Below, in pieces: positions 19,510 to 28,855 of a stretch of 64,000 nt of DNA. This stretch comes from Streptococcus sp. WM07. GTDB lineage: Bacteria > Bacillota > Bacilli > Lactobacillales > Streptococcaceae. Under the pieces are notes generated by a model. The model saw nothing but the letters and a program-made list of their open reading frames with translations, made no database searches and was not told the DNA's origin. Numbering within the stretch: the first letter of the stretch is position 1; every line of letters begins with the position of its first letter. The position numbers and the translations under genes were made by a program. Location of the stretch: assembly GCF_004570525.1 (NCBI RefSeq), contig NZ_SPPZ01000001.1:61051-125050 (forward strand), read 5' to 3'.

Positions 19510-19620
19510 TTTCGCCCCTCTCCTTGTACTTCCTAGTCTTTTTTAATACAATAGACACAATCTTATTTTAACACATTCTTGAAAACCTTTCCATTAATAG
19601 GATGAAAGTGAGACATAAAA

Positions 19621-20181
19621 ATGCAACACCTAGAAATTGAATTCAAAAATTTACTGAAAAAAACAGAATATGACCAGTTACGCTCCCTTTTTCCTGAAAT
19701 CAGTCCAATCCATCAAACGAACTACTATATTGATAGCCCTAATTGGATGTTAAGAGAACAGGGGATGTCCTTGCGCGTGAGAACTTTTGATGAAGGCGGG
19801 GAATTAACCTTGAAAGTTCTTCAAGCTATTGGCAACATGGAATATAACCAAGAACTTCCAAGTGATATCTGGCCTCATTTTCCAGACCAGTTGCATCTTC
19901 CCGAGGGTTCTATTTTAGATTTAATTCAAGAAGAAGGCATTGATCTTGACCAGTTACAAATTTTAGGAAGTCTTCAAACCGAAAGAATAGAAGTAGAATT
20001 ACCGATTGGACTTCTAGCACTTGATAAGAGCTGCTACTTTGATCAAATTGATTATGAATTGGAGTTAGAAGTTACGAATCCTGCTCAAGGTTATGAAGAT
20101 TTTAAAAACTTCTTAGCAGAGCACCAGATTGAACAACGCAAGACTCCAACAAAAGTTGCCCGCTTTTCTGCTAGATTATAG
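19621..20181 (+). CDS. CYTH-domain protein (triphosphate tunnel metalloenzyme, YjbK-like)
   Basis: A 186-residue single CYTH domain beginning with the signature LEIEFKNLL, then NYYIDSPNWMLREQGMSLRVR and ELTLKVL, whose acidic and basic residues line the triphosphate tunnel. Relatives hydrolyse inorganic triphosphate or thiamine triphosphate; the substrate is unknown here. It is divergent from relQ and heads the gene run leading to prs, a conserved streptococcal arrangement. Confidence 0.88.
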   Translation: MQHLEIEFKNLLKKTEYDQLRSLFPEISPIHQTNYYIDSPNWMLREQGMSLRVRTFDEGGELTLKVLQAIGNMEYNQELPSDIWPHFPDQLHLPEGSILDLIQEEGIDLDQLQILGSLQTERIEVELPIGLLALDKSCYFDQIDYELELEVTNPAQGYEDFKNFLAEHQIEQRKTPTKVARFSARL

Positions 20182-20247
20182 AAGGCTGAATCTTTAGACA
20201 AAATTTGATAAAATAGAAAGAAATAATAAAAGGAGTTCACCCCATCC

Positions 20248-21225
20248 ATGATTGCGACACAAACCGACAAACAACAAATGAAAATTTTTTCATTAAATTC
20301 GAATCCAGAAATTGCAGAACTTATCTCCAAAGAAACCGGAGTTCCATTAGGAAAACTCTCTTCTCGTCAATTCTCGGATGGTGAGATTCAAATTAACATC
20401 GAGGAAAGTGTTCGTGGTTTTGATATTTACATTATTCAATCTACTAGCTATCCTGTAAACAACCACCTAATGGAGCTCTTAATTATGATTGATGCTTGTA
20501 AACGAGCTAGTGCTAATTCCATTAATGTTGTGATGCCTTATTTTGGTTATGCACGCCAAGACCGCACTGCTGCTCCACGAGAACCCATCACTGCTAAGCT
20601 AGTTGCGAATATGTTAGTGAAAGCAGGTGTTACCCGTCTGTTGACCTTGGATTTACATGCGGTGCAAGTACAAGGTTTCTTTAACATCCCTGTAGACAAT
20701 CTTTTCACCGTACCCCTTTTTGCGCAACACTATTTTGATAAAGGTTTGTGCCAAGATGATGTGGTGGTTGTTAGCCCTAAAAACTCTGGAGTAAAACGAG
20801 CACGCCAACTAGCAGAACTTTTGGATTTACCAATCGCTATTATTGACTATGCTCAAGATGATTCTGATCGAGAAGAAGGATATGTCATTGGAGATGTTGC
20901 TGGGAAACGTGTCATCATGATTGATGATATCCTAAATACTGGTAAGACCTTCTCTGAAGCTGCGAAAATTCTAACAGATGAAGGAGCTACTGAGATCTAT
21001 GCTGCAGCGAGCCACGGATTATTTGCTGGTCAAGCAACCGAGCTTTTGAACCAGGCTAATATTAAAGAAATTGTTGTAACCGATTCTGTAGCAACCAAAC
21101 AGGCTATCCCAGATAATACCTTGCGTTTATCGGCGAGTAACTTAATTGGGGATGCCATTGTTCGAATTCAGGAACGTAAACCTGTTAGTCCCCTATTTAA
21201 TTTTCATAAAGAAGAAACAAAATGA
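20248..21225 (+). CDS. prs: Ribose-phosphate pyrophosphokinase
   Basis: Makes PRPP from ribose-5-phosphate and ATP for nucleotide, His and Trp synthesis. At 325 residues it shows the ATP site [23 protein letters not shown], the flexible loop [11 protein letters not shown] and the PRPP signature [19 protein letters not shown] lies 12 bases before the ATG, a long spacing. Streptococci usually carry two prs genes; the context corresponds to the second pneumococcal copy. The stop overlaps the next start (ATGA). Confidence 0.95.
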   Translation: MIATQTDKQQMKIFSLNSNPEIAELISKETGVPLGKLSSRQFSDGEIQINIEESVRGFDIYIIQSTSYPVNNHLMELLIMIDACKRASANSINVVMPYFGYARQDRTAAPREPITAKLVANMLVKAGVTRLLTLDLHAVQVQGFFNIPVDNLFTVPLFAQHYFDKGLCQDDVVVVSPKNSGVKRARQLAELLDLPIAIIDYAQDDSDREEGYVIGDVAGKRVIMIDDILNTGKTFSEAAKILTDEGATEIYAAASHGLFAGQATELLNQANIKEIVVTDSVATKQAIPDNTLRLSASNLIGDAIVRIQERKPVSPLFNFHKEETK

Positions 21226-22337
21226 TTTATTTAGACAATGCTGCAACCACTAAAATCAGCTCAACTGCCCTGGCTATCATGGTGGAAATCATGCAAGAAC
21301 ATTATGGCAATCCGTCTAGCACTCATGGCTTGGGTAGGGATGCTCGCAAATATTTACGTCAAGCACGTGAATCGATTGCAGGCCACTTGAAGGTTTCAGC
21401 GGATCAAATTATCTTCACTTCTGGCGGTACAGAATCCAATAATCTAGCTATTCTGTCCTATGCTTTAAGCCACCAACATCAAGGAAAACACTTAATTACT
21501 ACCGCTATTGAGCACCATTCTGTTTTAGAAGTTTTTCATAAACTTGAAAAGGAGCACGGATTTGAAGTTACCTACCTCCAACCTAAAGATGGTCATTGTA
21601 GAATAGAAGATTTCCGCACGGTCTTACGAGAGGATACCCTTTTAGTCTCTATGATGGCTGCCAACAATGAGACAGGTTCGCTACTTCCCATCGCTCAAGT
21701 CGGACAAATCCTTCAAGAACATCCAGCTGCCTTTCATGTAGATGCGGTTCAATGGATGGGAAAAAGGCCCATTCATCCTCAAGAGCTTGGGATAGACTTT
21801 TTGACGGGCTCCGCTCACAAGTTTCATGGGCCTAAGGGAGTCGGTTTCCTCTACAATAGTATGCCCAAGTTAAAGAGCTTAATTCTTGGAGGAACTCAAG
21901 AAAATAAACATCGCGCCGGAACAGAAAATCTTCCTGGTATTGTTGCTATGGCTACCGCCTTAGATGAAAGTTTGGAAAATTGGGAGAAAAAAGAGGAGCA
22001 CGTTCAAGAGCTTAGAACAACCCTTCTAGCAAACTTACCTGAGTCGGTGTTTCTGAATGAGACAGGGCCACAATTACCACATGTCCTTAGCCTTATGATT
22101 CCACAAGTTGGAAAAGATAGCTTGCTAATGCAACTAGATTTGGCTGGGATTGCAGTATCTGGTGGTTCTGCTTGCACTGCGGGAACCTTAGAACCCAGTC
22201 ATGTCATTGAAGCCTATTATCCAGACCAAACAGAACGAATCAATCATAGTATTCGTGTTAGTCTCTCAGATGAGACAAGTTTGGAAGATGTTCTAACCTT
22301 TACTCAAACACTCAAGAAAATAATTGGAGGATCATGA
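21222..22337 (+). CDS. Cysteine desulfurase (IscS/NifS type)
   Basis: PLP enzyme moving sulfur from cysteine to acceptors for Fe-S clusters or tRNA thiolation. At 371 residues it begins [11 protein letters not shown] and has HHSVLE, the PLP Lys in [14 protein letters not shown] and the active-site Cys in [10 protein letters not shown]. The context (prs upstream, DUF1831 gene downstream, both overlapping) is the one conserved in streptococci. It is not SufS, because no suf genes are present. It may serve tRNA thiolation together with a distant mnmA; that is inference. Confidence 0.92.
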   Translation: MIYLDNAATTKISSTALAIMVEIMQEHYGNPSSTHGLGRDARKYLRQARESIAGHLKVSADQIIFTSGGTESNNLAILSYALSHQHQGKHLITTAIEHHSVLEVFHKLEKEHGFEVTYLQPKDGHCRIEDFRTVLREDTLLVSMMAANNETGSLLPIAQVGQILQEHPAAFHVDAVQWMGKRPIHPQELGIDFLTGSAHKFHGPKGVGFLYNSMPKLKSLILGGTQENKHRAGTENLPGIVAMATALDESLENWEKKEEHVQELRTTLLANLPESVFLNETGPQLPHVLSLMIPQVGKDSLLMQLDLAGIAVSGGSACTAGTLEPSHVIEAYYPDQTERINHSIRVSLSDETSLEDVLTFTQTLKKIIGGS

Positions 22338-22684
22338 TGGCCTTTTCAACTAGTGTTCATTTACCAAACTCTCCTTATCGCTACCATATTGATAAAAGAA
22401 TTAAGAAATATACCCTACGTGATACAACCTTTACTCAAAACAAGGTTGGCAATTATGAATTGCAACGTCTCTTAGAAGAAGTTCCTAATAGTGGACAAGG
22501 ATTTCTCGTTAAAATTGCTATAAAAGAGGATTTATCTGCCTTTCGTCTAACTATTACCGATGCTTCCGGCCTCCACCAAGTTAATATTTTTCAAGACAAG
22601 GTCAGCCCTATTTATCGAGAAAAATTCTTTTTCCTCATGGACAGTTTAGTCGACCGTAATGTCTTCTCTAAAGAAGAGGTCTGA
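22337..22684 (+). CDS. DUF1831 family protein
   Basis: A small (about 115 residues) conserved Firmicute protein of unknown function, with a mixed alpha/beta pattern and no transmembrane segment. It follows the cysteine desulfurase. Two ATGs lie in tandem (22334 and 22337); the second sits six bases after GGAGG and is preferred. The fixed pairing with cysteine desulfurase suggests a role in sulfur transfer, but nothing in the sequence proves it. Confidence 0.8.
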   Translation: MAFSTSVHLPNSPYRYHIDKRIKKYTLRDTTFTQNKVGNYELQRLLEEVPNSGQGFLVKIAIKEDLSAFRLTITDASGLHQVNIFQDKVSPIYREKFFFLMDSLVDRNVFSKEEV

Positions 22685-22713
22685 GCATCTCTTCTCCTTC
22701 TTGTAAATTTTTG

Positions 22714-22722
22714 TGTTACAAT
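22714..22722 (+). promoter_or_regulatory. Extended -10 promoter of the DUF4649 gene
   Basis: TGTTACAAT fits the extended -10 pattern TGnTATAAT with one change. It lies 32 bases before the small gene; no good -35 is seen. Confidence 0.5.
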
Positions 22723-22754
22723 TAAGGTAAGACGAAAAAAGGAGAGAATGATTT

Positions 22755-22970
22755 ATGTACGAACTTCATTACACAGATTCCTATAAGGTTGATCGTAGTT
22801 TAACCTTTGAAAAATATAGTGACCTAACCCGCCAATTTTCAGGATGTTTAGCCATCCCAGATTATTTGAAGGTGACATCTTTTACTTTCAATGGTCAAGA
22901 TCTTCTTTTCCAAGGAACCCTGGGAGATGTTTATCGCTTTATAAGTAGCGACGATTTCCCTAAAAATTAG
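22755..22970 (+). CDS. DUF4649 family small protein
   Basis: A 71-residue soluble protein of a family restricted mainly to streptococci and lactococci, with no known function. The start has AAGGAG upstream. It has its own promoter and a strong terminator, so it is a separate unit between the prs group and spxB. Confidence 0.75.
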   Translation: MYELHYTDSYKVDRSLTFEKYSDLTRQFSGCLAIPDYLKVTSFTFNGQDLLFQGTLGDVYRFISSDDFPKN

Positions 22971-22986
22971 TCGTATTTAAAAATCT

Positions 22987-23032
22987 AAAATGGAGTTCAT
23001 CCTATTATTTCCAATGAGATGAACTCCATTTT
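22987..23032. terminator. Terminator after the DUF4649 gene
   Basis: AAAATGGAGTTCATC pairs perfectly with GATGAACTCCATTTT around a 16-base loop, followed by TTTTC. The A-run on the other side makes it potentially bidirectional. Confidence 0.85.
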
Positions 23033-23137
23033 CTTATACGATAACAGTAAACAATCATTTGGAAATCGAAAATTTCATGAAAAGAATCTATCGTCTTTTT
23101 TATTTTTAGAATAATTCTCATAATTGTGAGCAGATTA

Positions 23138-23167
23138 TTGTCTTTCTCGATAGAAGTGTGATATAAT
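23138..23167 (+). promoter_or_regulatory. Promoter of spxB
   Basis: TTGTCT, an 18-base spacer, then TGA followed by a consensus TATAAT (23162-23167), which gives a strong extended -10. The leader to the ATG is about 65 bases. Confidence 0.8.
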
Positions 23168-23181
23168 TTGTTTGTAATACT

Positions 23182-23197
23182 AGTTAAGCGTTTCCAT
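23182..23197 (+). promoter_or_regulatory. cre-like site in the spxB leader
   Basis: AGTTAAGCGTTTCCAT matches the CcpA consensus with two mismatches and lies just downstream of the expected transcription start, a position suited to repression. CcpA control of spxB is established in several oral streptococci. Confidence 0.5.
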
Positions 23198-23239
23198 TAA
23201 TTAGTTTATGATTACTATTTCAAAAGGAGATTTGTCACT

Positions 23240-25015
23240 ATGACTAAAATCACTGCTTCTGCTGCTATGCTTAACGTCTTGAAAACTTGGGGCGTTGATA
23301 CAATTTACGGTATCCCTTCTGGTACCTTGAGTTCCTTGATGGATGCACTTGCAGAAGATAAAGACATTCAATTCTTGCAAGTACGCCATGAAGAAACTGG
23401 TGCTCTTGCAGCTCTTATGCAAGCTAAATTCGGTGGCTCTATTGGGGTCTGTGTTGGATCTGGTGGACCAGGTGCGACTCACTTGATTAACGGTATCTAC
23501 GATGCTGCAATGGATGCAACTCCAATGTTGGCAATCCTTGGTTCTCGTCCAGTTACTGAATTGAACATGGATGCTTTCCAAGAGTTGAATCAAAACCCAA
23601 TGTACAATGGTGTAGCAGTTTATAACAAGCGTGTAGCTTATGCTGCTCAATTACCAAAAGTCATTGACGAAGCTTGCCGTGCTGCAATTGCTAAAAAAGG
23701 TCCTGCTGTAGTTGAAATCCCAGTTAACTTTGGTTTTGAAGAAATCGATGCAGATTCTTACTATGGATCAGGTACTTACGACCGTACTTTTGTTGCTCCA
23801 GCTTTGAACCAAGCTGAAGTTGATAAAGCGGTTGAAATCCTTAACAATGCAAAACGTCCAGTAATCTATGCTGGTTTTGGTGGTGTTGGTGCAGGTGATG
23901 TGATCACTGAACTTTCCCGTAAAATTAAAGCTCCTATCGTAACAACTGGTAAAAACTTTGAAGCCTTTGAATGGGATTATGAAGGTTTGACTGGTTCTGC
24001 TTACCGTGTAGGTTGGAAATCTGCCAATGAAGTTATCTTTGAAGCAGACACTGTTCTCTTCCTAGGAAGCAACTTCCCATTCTCAGAAGTTTACAATACT
24101 TTCAAGAACATTGAGAAGTTCATCCAAGTAGATATCGATCCATACAAACTTGGTAAACGTCATGCACTTGATGCATCTATCCTTGGTGATGTTAAAGAAG
24201 CTGCTCAAGCAATTCTTGAGAAAGTTAATCCAGTTGAATCTACACCATGGTGGAGAGCTGTTGTGAAAAACAACCAAAACTGGCGTGACTACATGAACAA
24301 ATTGGAAGGCAAAACTGAAGGCGAACTTCAATTGTACCAAGTCTACAATGCTATCAACAAATTTGCTGATCAAGATGCGATCTACTCTATTGACGTCGGT
24401 AACTCTACACAAACTTCTACTCGTCACCTTCACATGAGCCCTAAAAATATGTGGCGTACTTCTCCACTCTTTGCAACAATGGGTATCGCACTTCCTGGTG
24501 GTATTGCCGCTAAGAAAGATAACCCAGACCGCCAAGTTTGGAACATCATGGGTGATGGTGCCTTCGGTATGTGCTACCCAGACGTGATTACAAACGTTCA
24601 ATACAATCTTCCAGTTATCAACGTTGTCTTCTCTAATGCTGAGTATGCTTTCATCAAGAACAAATACGAAGATACAAACAAACACTTGTTTGGTGTAGAC
24701 TTCACAAACCCAGACTACAAGATGATTGCTGAAGCACAAGGTGCTGTTGGTTTCCGTGTTGATCGTATCGAAGATATCGATGCTGTTATGAAAGAAGCTG
24801 TAGAATTGAACAAAGCTGGTAAGACTGTTGTGATTGATGCTCGCATCACTCAAGATCGTCCAATTCCAGTTGAAGCTCCAGAACTTCGTTTGGATCCAAA
24901 AGTTTACTCTGCTGAAGAAATTGCAGCTTACAAAGAGAAATACGAAGCTGAAGAGCTTGTGCCATTCCGTCTCTTCCTTGAAGAAGAAGGTTTGGAATCT
25001 CGCAATTACAAATAA
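23240..25015 (+). CDS. spxB: Pyruvate oxidase (acetyl-phosphate and H2O2 forming)
   Basis: TPP- and FAD-dependent enzyme turning pyruvate, phosphate and O2 into acetyl phosphate, CO2 and H2O2. At 591 residues it has the three-domain TPP-enzyme layout: the N-terminal Pyr domain with the catalytic Glu in [11 protein letters not shown], a middle FAD/DHAP domain, and the C-terminal PP domain with the TPP motif [27 protein letters not shown] precedes the ATG, and codon choice is that of a highly expressed gene. It is flanked by terminators, so monocistronic. It gives ATP through acetyl phosphate and peroxide against competitors. Confidence 0.97.
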   Translation: MTKITASAAMLNVLKTWGVDTIYGIPSGTLSSLMDALAEDKDIQFLQVRHEETGALAALMQAKFGGSIGVCVGSGGPGATHLINGIYDAAMDATPMLAILGSRPVTELNMDAFQELNQNPMYNGVAVYNKRVAYAAQLPKVIDEACRAAIAKKGPAVVEIPVNFGFEEIDADSYYGSGTYDRTFVAPALNQAEVDKAVEILNNAKRPVIYAGFGGVGAGDVITELSRKIKAPIVTTGKNFEAFEWDYEGLTGSAYRVGWKSANEVIFEADTVLFLGSNFPFSEVYNTFKNIEKFIQVDIDPYKLGKRHALDASILGDVKEAAQAILEKVNPVESTPWWRAVVKNNQNWRDYMNKLEGKTEGELQLYQVYNAINKFADQDAIYSIDVGNSTQTSTRHLHMSPKNMWRTSPLFATMGIALPGGIAAKKDNPDRQVWNIMGDGAFGMCYPDVITNVQYNLPVINVVFSNAEYAFIKNKYEDTNKHLFGVDFTNPDYKMIAEAQGAVGFRVDRIEDIDAVMKEAVELNKAGKTVVIDARITQDRPIPVEAPELRLDPKVYSAEEIAAYKEKYEAEELVPFRLFLEEEGLESRNYK

Positions 25016-25029
25016 TTGCTGCTAATGGA

Positions 25030-25056
25030 GGTTGAGACTTTGGTCTCAACCTTTTC
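25030..25056 (+). terminator. Terminator after spxB
   Basis: GGTTGAGAC pairs with GTCTCAACC around a four-base loop, followed by TTTTCTTGTTT. Confidence 0.88.
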
Positions 25057-25089
25057 TTGTTTCTTCTCCTACTTTTGTAAGTGGATTCA

Positions 25090-25118
25090 TTGATTTTTAT
25101 CACTATTTCCCTTATAAT
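25090..25118 (+). promoter_or_regulatory. Promoter of rex
   Basis: TTGATT, a 17-base spacer and a consensus TATAAT, 43 bases before the rex ATG. Confidence 0.75.
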
Positions 25119-25161
25119 ATAATTAATTCACAAACTCAGGAGAAAGGAAGGGATATGGACT

Positions 25162-25815
25162 ATGGAAGTGAGAAATCAATCAATTCCACGTGCAACTGCC
25201 AAACGTTTATCTCTTTACTACCGTATTTTTAAGCGTTTTAATACTGAAAAAATTGAAAAAGCTAGTTCCAAACAAATTGCTGAAGCTATTGGGATTGATG
25301 CTGCTACTGTTCGACGCGATTTTTCATACTTTGGAGAATTGGGGAGGCGTGGTTTTGGCTACGATGTCAAAAAACTAATGACCTTCTTTGCTGATCTTTT
25401 AAACGATAATAACATTACTTATGTTGCCCTAGTCGGAGTTGGAAATATGGGAAAAGCTCTACTTCACTATCGTTTTGAAGAACGCAATAAAATGAAAATT
25501 GTCATGGCTTTTGATAGAGATGAACATGAAGCTGTTAGTACTGTTACAGAAGATGGGATTCCTATCTATCCGATTTCCCAGCTTCAAGAAAAACTAGCGG
25601 ATTCTGGAGTGAAGACAGCTATTTTGACGGTACCAAGTGTGAAAGCTCAAGAAGTTGCTAATCAATTGGTTGCTACTGGTATTAAAGGGATACTAAGCTT
25701 TTCCCCCGTTAATCTTTCTATTCCTAAAGATGTGGTTGTTCAATATGTCGATTTAACAAGTGAATTACAAACCCTCCTTTATTTTATGAATAGATCTGAA
25801 AATGATTCCATATAG
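25162..25815 (+). CDS. rex: Redox-sensing transcriptional repressor Rex
   Basis: NADH-responsive repressor of fermentation genes. At 217 residues it has an N-terminal winged helix ([20 protein letters not shown]) and a C-terminal Rossmann domain ([16 protein letters not shown]) that binds NADH/NAD. It is transcribed alone between spxB and radC. Its likely targets (ldh, nox, alcohol and pyruvate enzymes) include genes in this window, but I saw only half-sites of the Rex box, not a full one. Confidence 0.95.
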   Translation: MEVRNQSIPRATAKRLSLYYRIFKRFNTEKIEKASSKQIAEAIGIDAATVRRDFSYFGELGRRGFGYDVKKLMTFFADLLNDNNITYVALVGVGNMGKALLHYRFEERNKMKIVMAFDRDEHEAVSTVTEDGIPIYPISQLQEKLADSGVKTAILTVPSVKAQEVANQLVATGIKGILSFSPVNLSIPKDVVVQYVDLTSELQTLLYFMNRSENDSI

Positions 25816-25819
25816 CCAA

Positions 25820-25850
25820 AAAATCGAGAGAATGAGATTCTCTCGATTTT
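25820..25850. terminator. Shared terminator between rex and radC
   Basis: AAAATCGAGAGAAT pairs with ATTCTCTCGATTTT around a three-base loop. With A and T runs at both ends it can serve both convergent genes. Confidence 0.88.
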
Positions 25851-25857
25851 AACTATA

Positions 25858-26538
25858 TTAAGGCAAGCGCTCTTCTTCACGATAGGAAAAATACGATTCT
25901 TGGGTAATAATCAAATGATCTAAAAGCTGTATCCCTAGAGTTCCTGCTGCCTCTGATAGAACTTGCGTAACATGATCATCGTTGGGACTTGGTCTGAGTG
26001 AACCTGACGGATGATTGTGAACGATAATGAGAGAACTTGCCATATGCTTAACTGCATAATGCAGAATCTCCCTAGGTTCAGCTAAGCTCCTACTCACGGA
26101 TCCTATAAAAATTGTTCGCTCTTCTAAAATCTGATTTCGTGTATCTAGATAGATAGCTAGTAGATGCTCCTGTCTTAAAGAACCCAATTCTTTAACGAGA
26201 CGAAGACCTAATTGATGACTAGATAAAATAGCTTGTTCTTTTTTGAGTTTGGCTTGGTCAATCCGCTTACCAAGCTCCACCATAGCTTTTAATTCAATAG
26301 CTTTAACGATACCTACCCCAGGTATTTCCTGAAGTTCACGCAGCGTTAGATAGCGTAATTCAGCTAAACTTTGGATGTGTTTCAGTAAAATCTGAGCAAC
26401 TTCTAGCGATGATTGTCCTTTAAGTCCTGTTCTTAGAAGAATCGCAAGTAATTCTTGATTACTTAATTTTTCAGGTCCTTCTTCTACTAATCTCTCTCTG
26501 GGTAAAAGAGATGAGTTTATATGTTTAATCTCGTACAT
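25858..26538 (-). CDS. radC: RadC-family JAB/MPN-domain protein
   Basis: A 226-residue protein with N-terminal helix-hairpin-helix DNA-binding elements (LQEIPGVGIVKAIELKAMVE) and a C-terminal MPN metal-binding domain with the JAMM motif HNHPSGSLRPSPND. Its role is unclear; despite the name it is not required for repair in pneumococcus, where it is reported as a late competence gene. ATG 26538, after GGAGGTGGCAAAC, is preferred over 26553. The leader holds a hairpin and a competence-type box, described separately. Confidence 0.93.
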   Translation of the reverse strand: MYEIKHINSSLLPRERLVEEGPEKLSNQELLAILLRTGLKGQSSLEVAQILLKHIQSLAELRYLTLRELQEIPGVGIVKAIELKAMVELGKRIDQAKLKKEQAILSSHQLGLRLVKELGSLRQEHLLAIYLDTRNQILEERTIFIGSVSRSLAEPREILHYAVKHMASSLIIVHNHPSGSLRPSPNDDHVTQVLSEAAGTLGIQLLDHLIITQESYFSYREEERLP

Positions 26539-26547
26539 GTTTGCCAC

Positions 26548-26576
26548 CTCCATCTATTTATTCGAAATAGATGGAG
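26548..26576 (-). promoter_or_regulatory. Hairpin covering the radC ribosome binding site
   Basis: CTCCATCTATTT and AAATAGATGGAG are perfect 12-base arms around a five-base loop. On the minus strand the second arm contains the GGAG of the radC Shine-Dalgarno, so a transcript started upstream would hide it. Confidence 0.65.
26559..26566 (-). promoter_or_regulatory. Candidate competence (SigX/ComX) box of radC
   Basis: TTCGAATA differs from the cin-box consensus TACGAATA at one base. It lies 20 bases before the ATG and has a T6 run about 25 bases upstream. The short distance would give a leader of roughly 14 bases. Confidence 0.5.
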
Positions 26577-26588
26577 AGTCAAATAATC

Positions 26589-26640
26589 AAAAAATGGGTA
26601 CTATCGGTATTGTGTAAAATATCCATAGTCCCCATTTTTT
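26589..26640. terminator. Terminator after the beta-helix gene
   Basis: AAAAAATGGG-TACTAT pairs with ATAGT-CCCCATTTTTT around a 20-base loop. A and T runs at both ends allow termination on either strand; it ends the gene at 26649-28061. Confidence 0.8.
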
Positions 26641-26648
26641 ATCTATTT

Positions 26649-28061
26649 TTAGGATTCAATCCGATTATCATACTCTGTTACTGTTGTCGTATCAGGAGGG
26701 AAATGGATTGGTTTTAATACCCATTGATGATTTTCTAAAGGTCCAAAACGTGTCGATAATGTTGATTCGAAGAGATTTCCCGAAATAGTTACATAACCAA
26801 CTTTGGAAGAATGTTGACCAAGTGTGGCACCATAAGCTATTACCTTACCAGAAGCATCTTTATAAGGTATGAATTGATTGTTTCGAATAACAATACCATT
26901 AGATAGGATAGTTTCAACATTATTAGTAGAATAATTAGGATCTGTATTTCGTAAATAGGAGCCATCCCAAACCCCACTATTATTACTTGCATCTAGTTGA
27001 ATAGCCTCTGCATAAAAACGATGAAAATCAGCATTTTCAGGTAAAGCTTGAGTATCTGTTAGATTGGGAGCATAACCAGAGAAAGTATTGCCAATGAACT
27101 CAGCATACTGAACTCCTCCTAAGTCGAAAATGTGACTACTCATCTTGTGAACTAAGGTAAATTGATTATTCCGAATAGTCCAATTATACCCATGATTCGC
27201 CATTAACATAAATTGGTTCCCATTCTGAAGATCCTTAGCCCGAATGTGCAACTCCTCCATGATAAAATTGGTCAAACCATCTGTTGCTCCTGGTCCAGTT
27301 GCGAAACCAAACCAGAACATTCCACCATCCACAACTAAGGTCGTGTTGTTTCCTCGTAATTCGATATTGGATGGGAGAGTAAAATAATCCTTGGCTGGAT
27401 CATCAACACCCATTTCAAATTCACCTTCTGGAAACTCCAAGATTGTGAAGCCGTTTGATTGACTTTCTTCCAATGCCTGTCGGAAAATTTTATTATTCTC
27501 TTCTCGACTATTTTCTGCTTTTAAACCAACTTGAAGAGTCGTTTTCAATTCATCTTCTTTAATATCATAAACTCGCCCCAGTTGCTCAACAGAAGCTCCA
27601 TAAATAATTTGATGATTGATTCGATTAATTTTAGTGATTTGCCCACTTCCCTGAAGTGTCGAAGACGGTGCTAGATCTACGTCGTCTCCCAATTGATAGA
27701 GTGTAGCTACTGCTTCCAGTTGATCTTCCGGTATGTTATCTTTGATACGGCCTAGCTCCAGCTCAATTTCATAGATAAAGCCTTCTTCTTTATCCTCGGT
27801 ACTGTTGACAATTTGACCAATGATTTCCTCTTCTCCATCCTTGTAGAGAACTTGATTTCCCTTACTAAAGCGCGGTTTGGGAGGTTCTTTAGGTTGAAAA
27901 AAAGAAATAAGCGGTGCGATAAAACTATTTTTTCCCTTTTCAAAAAAATCTAAACTGAGAAAGAGAGTCAGTAAGAGTGCTAATATACCGAAAAGGATTC
28001 CCAGATTTCGCCGTTCCTTACGGTGTCGTTCGACAATCTTGGTCTGATAATCTGAACTCAC
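26649..28061 (-). CDS. Membrane-anchored protein with two SH3-like repeats and a right-handed beta-helix
   Basis: I do not recognise a named gene. The 470-residue protein has a short basic N terminus, one transmembrane helix (about 19-40), a Pro/Lys linker and then two similar segments of about 55 residues (64-118 and 121-175). Each segment contains a G-x-x-V start, a central G-Q-I, LGR-(I/V)-x-(D/N)-I and a final ED-x-L, which suggests tandem SH3/KOW-like modules. From about 180 it resembles pectate-lyase-like beta-helices (NKIFRQALEESQSNGFTILE, then Asn-rich coils RNNQF, IGNTF, ISGNLF). The start is GTG 28061 with AAGGA eight bases upstream. No LPxTG motif despite lying beside srtA. The extracellular side probably carries the helix; binding or cleavage of a glycan is a guess. 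Confidence 0.75.
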   Translation of the reverse strand: MSSDYQTKIVERHRKERRNLGILFGILALLLTLFLSLDFFEKGKNSFIAPLISFFQPKEPPKPRFSKGNQVLYKDGEEEIIGQIVNSTEDKEEGFIYEIELELGRIKDNIPEDQLEAVATLYQLGDDVDLAPSSTLQGSGQITKINRINHQIIYGASVEQLGRVYDIKEDELKTTLQVGLKAENSREENNKIFRQALEESQSNGFTILEFPEGEFEMGVDDPAKDYFTLPSNIELRGNNTTLVVDGGMFWFGFATGPGATDGLTNFIMEELHIRAKDLQNGNQFMLMANHGYNWTIRNNQFTLVHKMSSHIFDLGGVQYAEFIGNTFSGYAPNLTDTQALPENADFHRFYAEAIQLDASNNSGVWDGSYLRNTDPNYSTNNVETILSNGIVIRNNQFIPYKDASGKVIAYGATLGQHSSKVGYVTISGNLFESTLSTRFGPLENHQWVLKPIHFPPDTTTVTEYDNRIES

Positions 28062-28085
28062 AATTCTCTTCCTTTCTATTAGAAA

Positions 28086-28114
28086 AAGGTTTGGAACATG
28101 ATGTCCCAAACCTT
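28086..28114 (-). terminator. Hairpin between srtA and the beta-helix gene
   Basis: AAGGTTTGG and CCAAACCTT form the arms around an 11-base centre that is itself partly self-complementary. On the minus strand TTTTTC follows, a terminator layout, yet the next gene's ribosome binding site starts about 15 bases later. It may act as an attenuator. Confidence 0.65.
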
Positions 28115-28120
28115 GGACGA

Positions 28121-28855
28121 TTACAATTGCATTTGATTATATTGACTTTCAAAAGCCTTTAAGACTTCTGGATCAGTGCTGTTAAAATCAGATTCTTCTG
28201 TTAAATCAGCTTTAACAATGGTTCGATAGGTTGCTGCAGCATCTTCACAGGTAACCAAAGTGAGTTCATTCATTCCCTCAGTATCTTGGATTACATCAAT
28301 TCGATCTGGTGTAACCGTCTCAACACTCTTAACAGTATAGGTATAAACCTTGTCTTTATCTGTTAAGTAAATTTTCATCCCATTTTGAGCATGTTCTAGG
28401 GGTGAAAAGAGCATTTGATTAGCTCCAGTAATTCCAAAAACATGGTGACTAGCTAGAGAATAATTGCCTTTCCCCATTACTTGATTTTCTTTCATGGTAC
28501 CAGCACCATAATAGAGAACTTCATTAGCTAAACCTTTGAAAATCGGAAGGTTCAAGTTCAAATCTGGAATGGCAATTCCTCCAATAACCGGCAAGTCCTG
28601 TTGATTCATTTGTGCTTCTAAAACTCTCTCGGTTGATAGAGCCTCAACACTTTGGAAATCAAAATTCGCTTCTGCCGCTTTGTTTTCTTCAATTTTTTCT
28701 TTAGAAACTTTAGCTACTTGGTACTGATTTGTATGGTAAACCATGACCATATTTCGGATAGAGCTATTAAAAATTAAGCTCAGAGCCACAATAAAGAGAA
28801 TTCCTGCAAGTAGGTAACGTGGCCAATTTCTCGTTTTCTTTTTATTCTTCGCCAT
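28121..28855 (-). CDS. srtA: Sortase A (housekeeping class A transpeptidase)
   Basis: Anchors LPxTG surface proteins to peptidoglycan. At 244 residues it has an N-terminal membrane anchor (about 13-32) and an extracellular sortase domain. The catalytic His is in LASHHVFG (137/138), Cys203 in TLVTCEDAA and Arg211 in TYRTIV. It overlaps the gyrA end by 14 bases, the conserved streptococcal gyrA-srtA pair. It probably serves surface proteins encoded elsewhere, since none with LPxTG is in this window. Confidence 0.97.
   Translation of the reverse strand: MAKNKKKTRNWPRYLLAGILFIVALSLIFNSSIRNMVMVYHTNQYQVAKVSKEKIEENKAAEANFDFQSVEALSTERVLEAQMNQQDLPVIGGIAIPDLNLNLPIFKGLANEVLYYGAGTMKENQVMGKGNYSLASHHVFGITGANQMLFSPLEHAQNGMKIYLTDKDKVYTYTVKSVETVTPDRIDVIQDTEGMNELTLVTCEDAAATYRTIVKADLTEESDFNSTDPEVLKAFESQYNQMQL

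Noticed and set aside
24083-24853. 256-codon frame antisense to spxB
   Set aside because: A shadow of the strongly biased codons of spxB; no ribosome binding site and no family resemblance.
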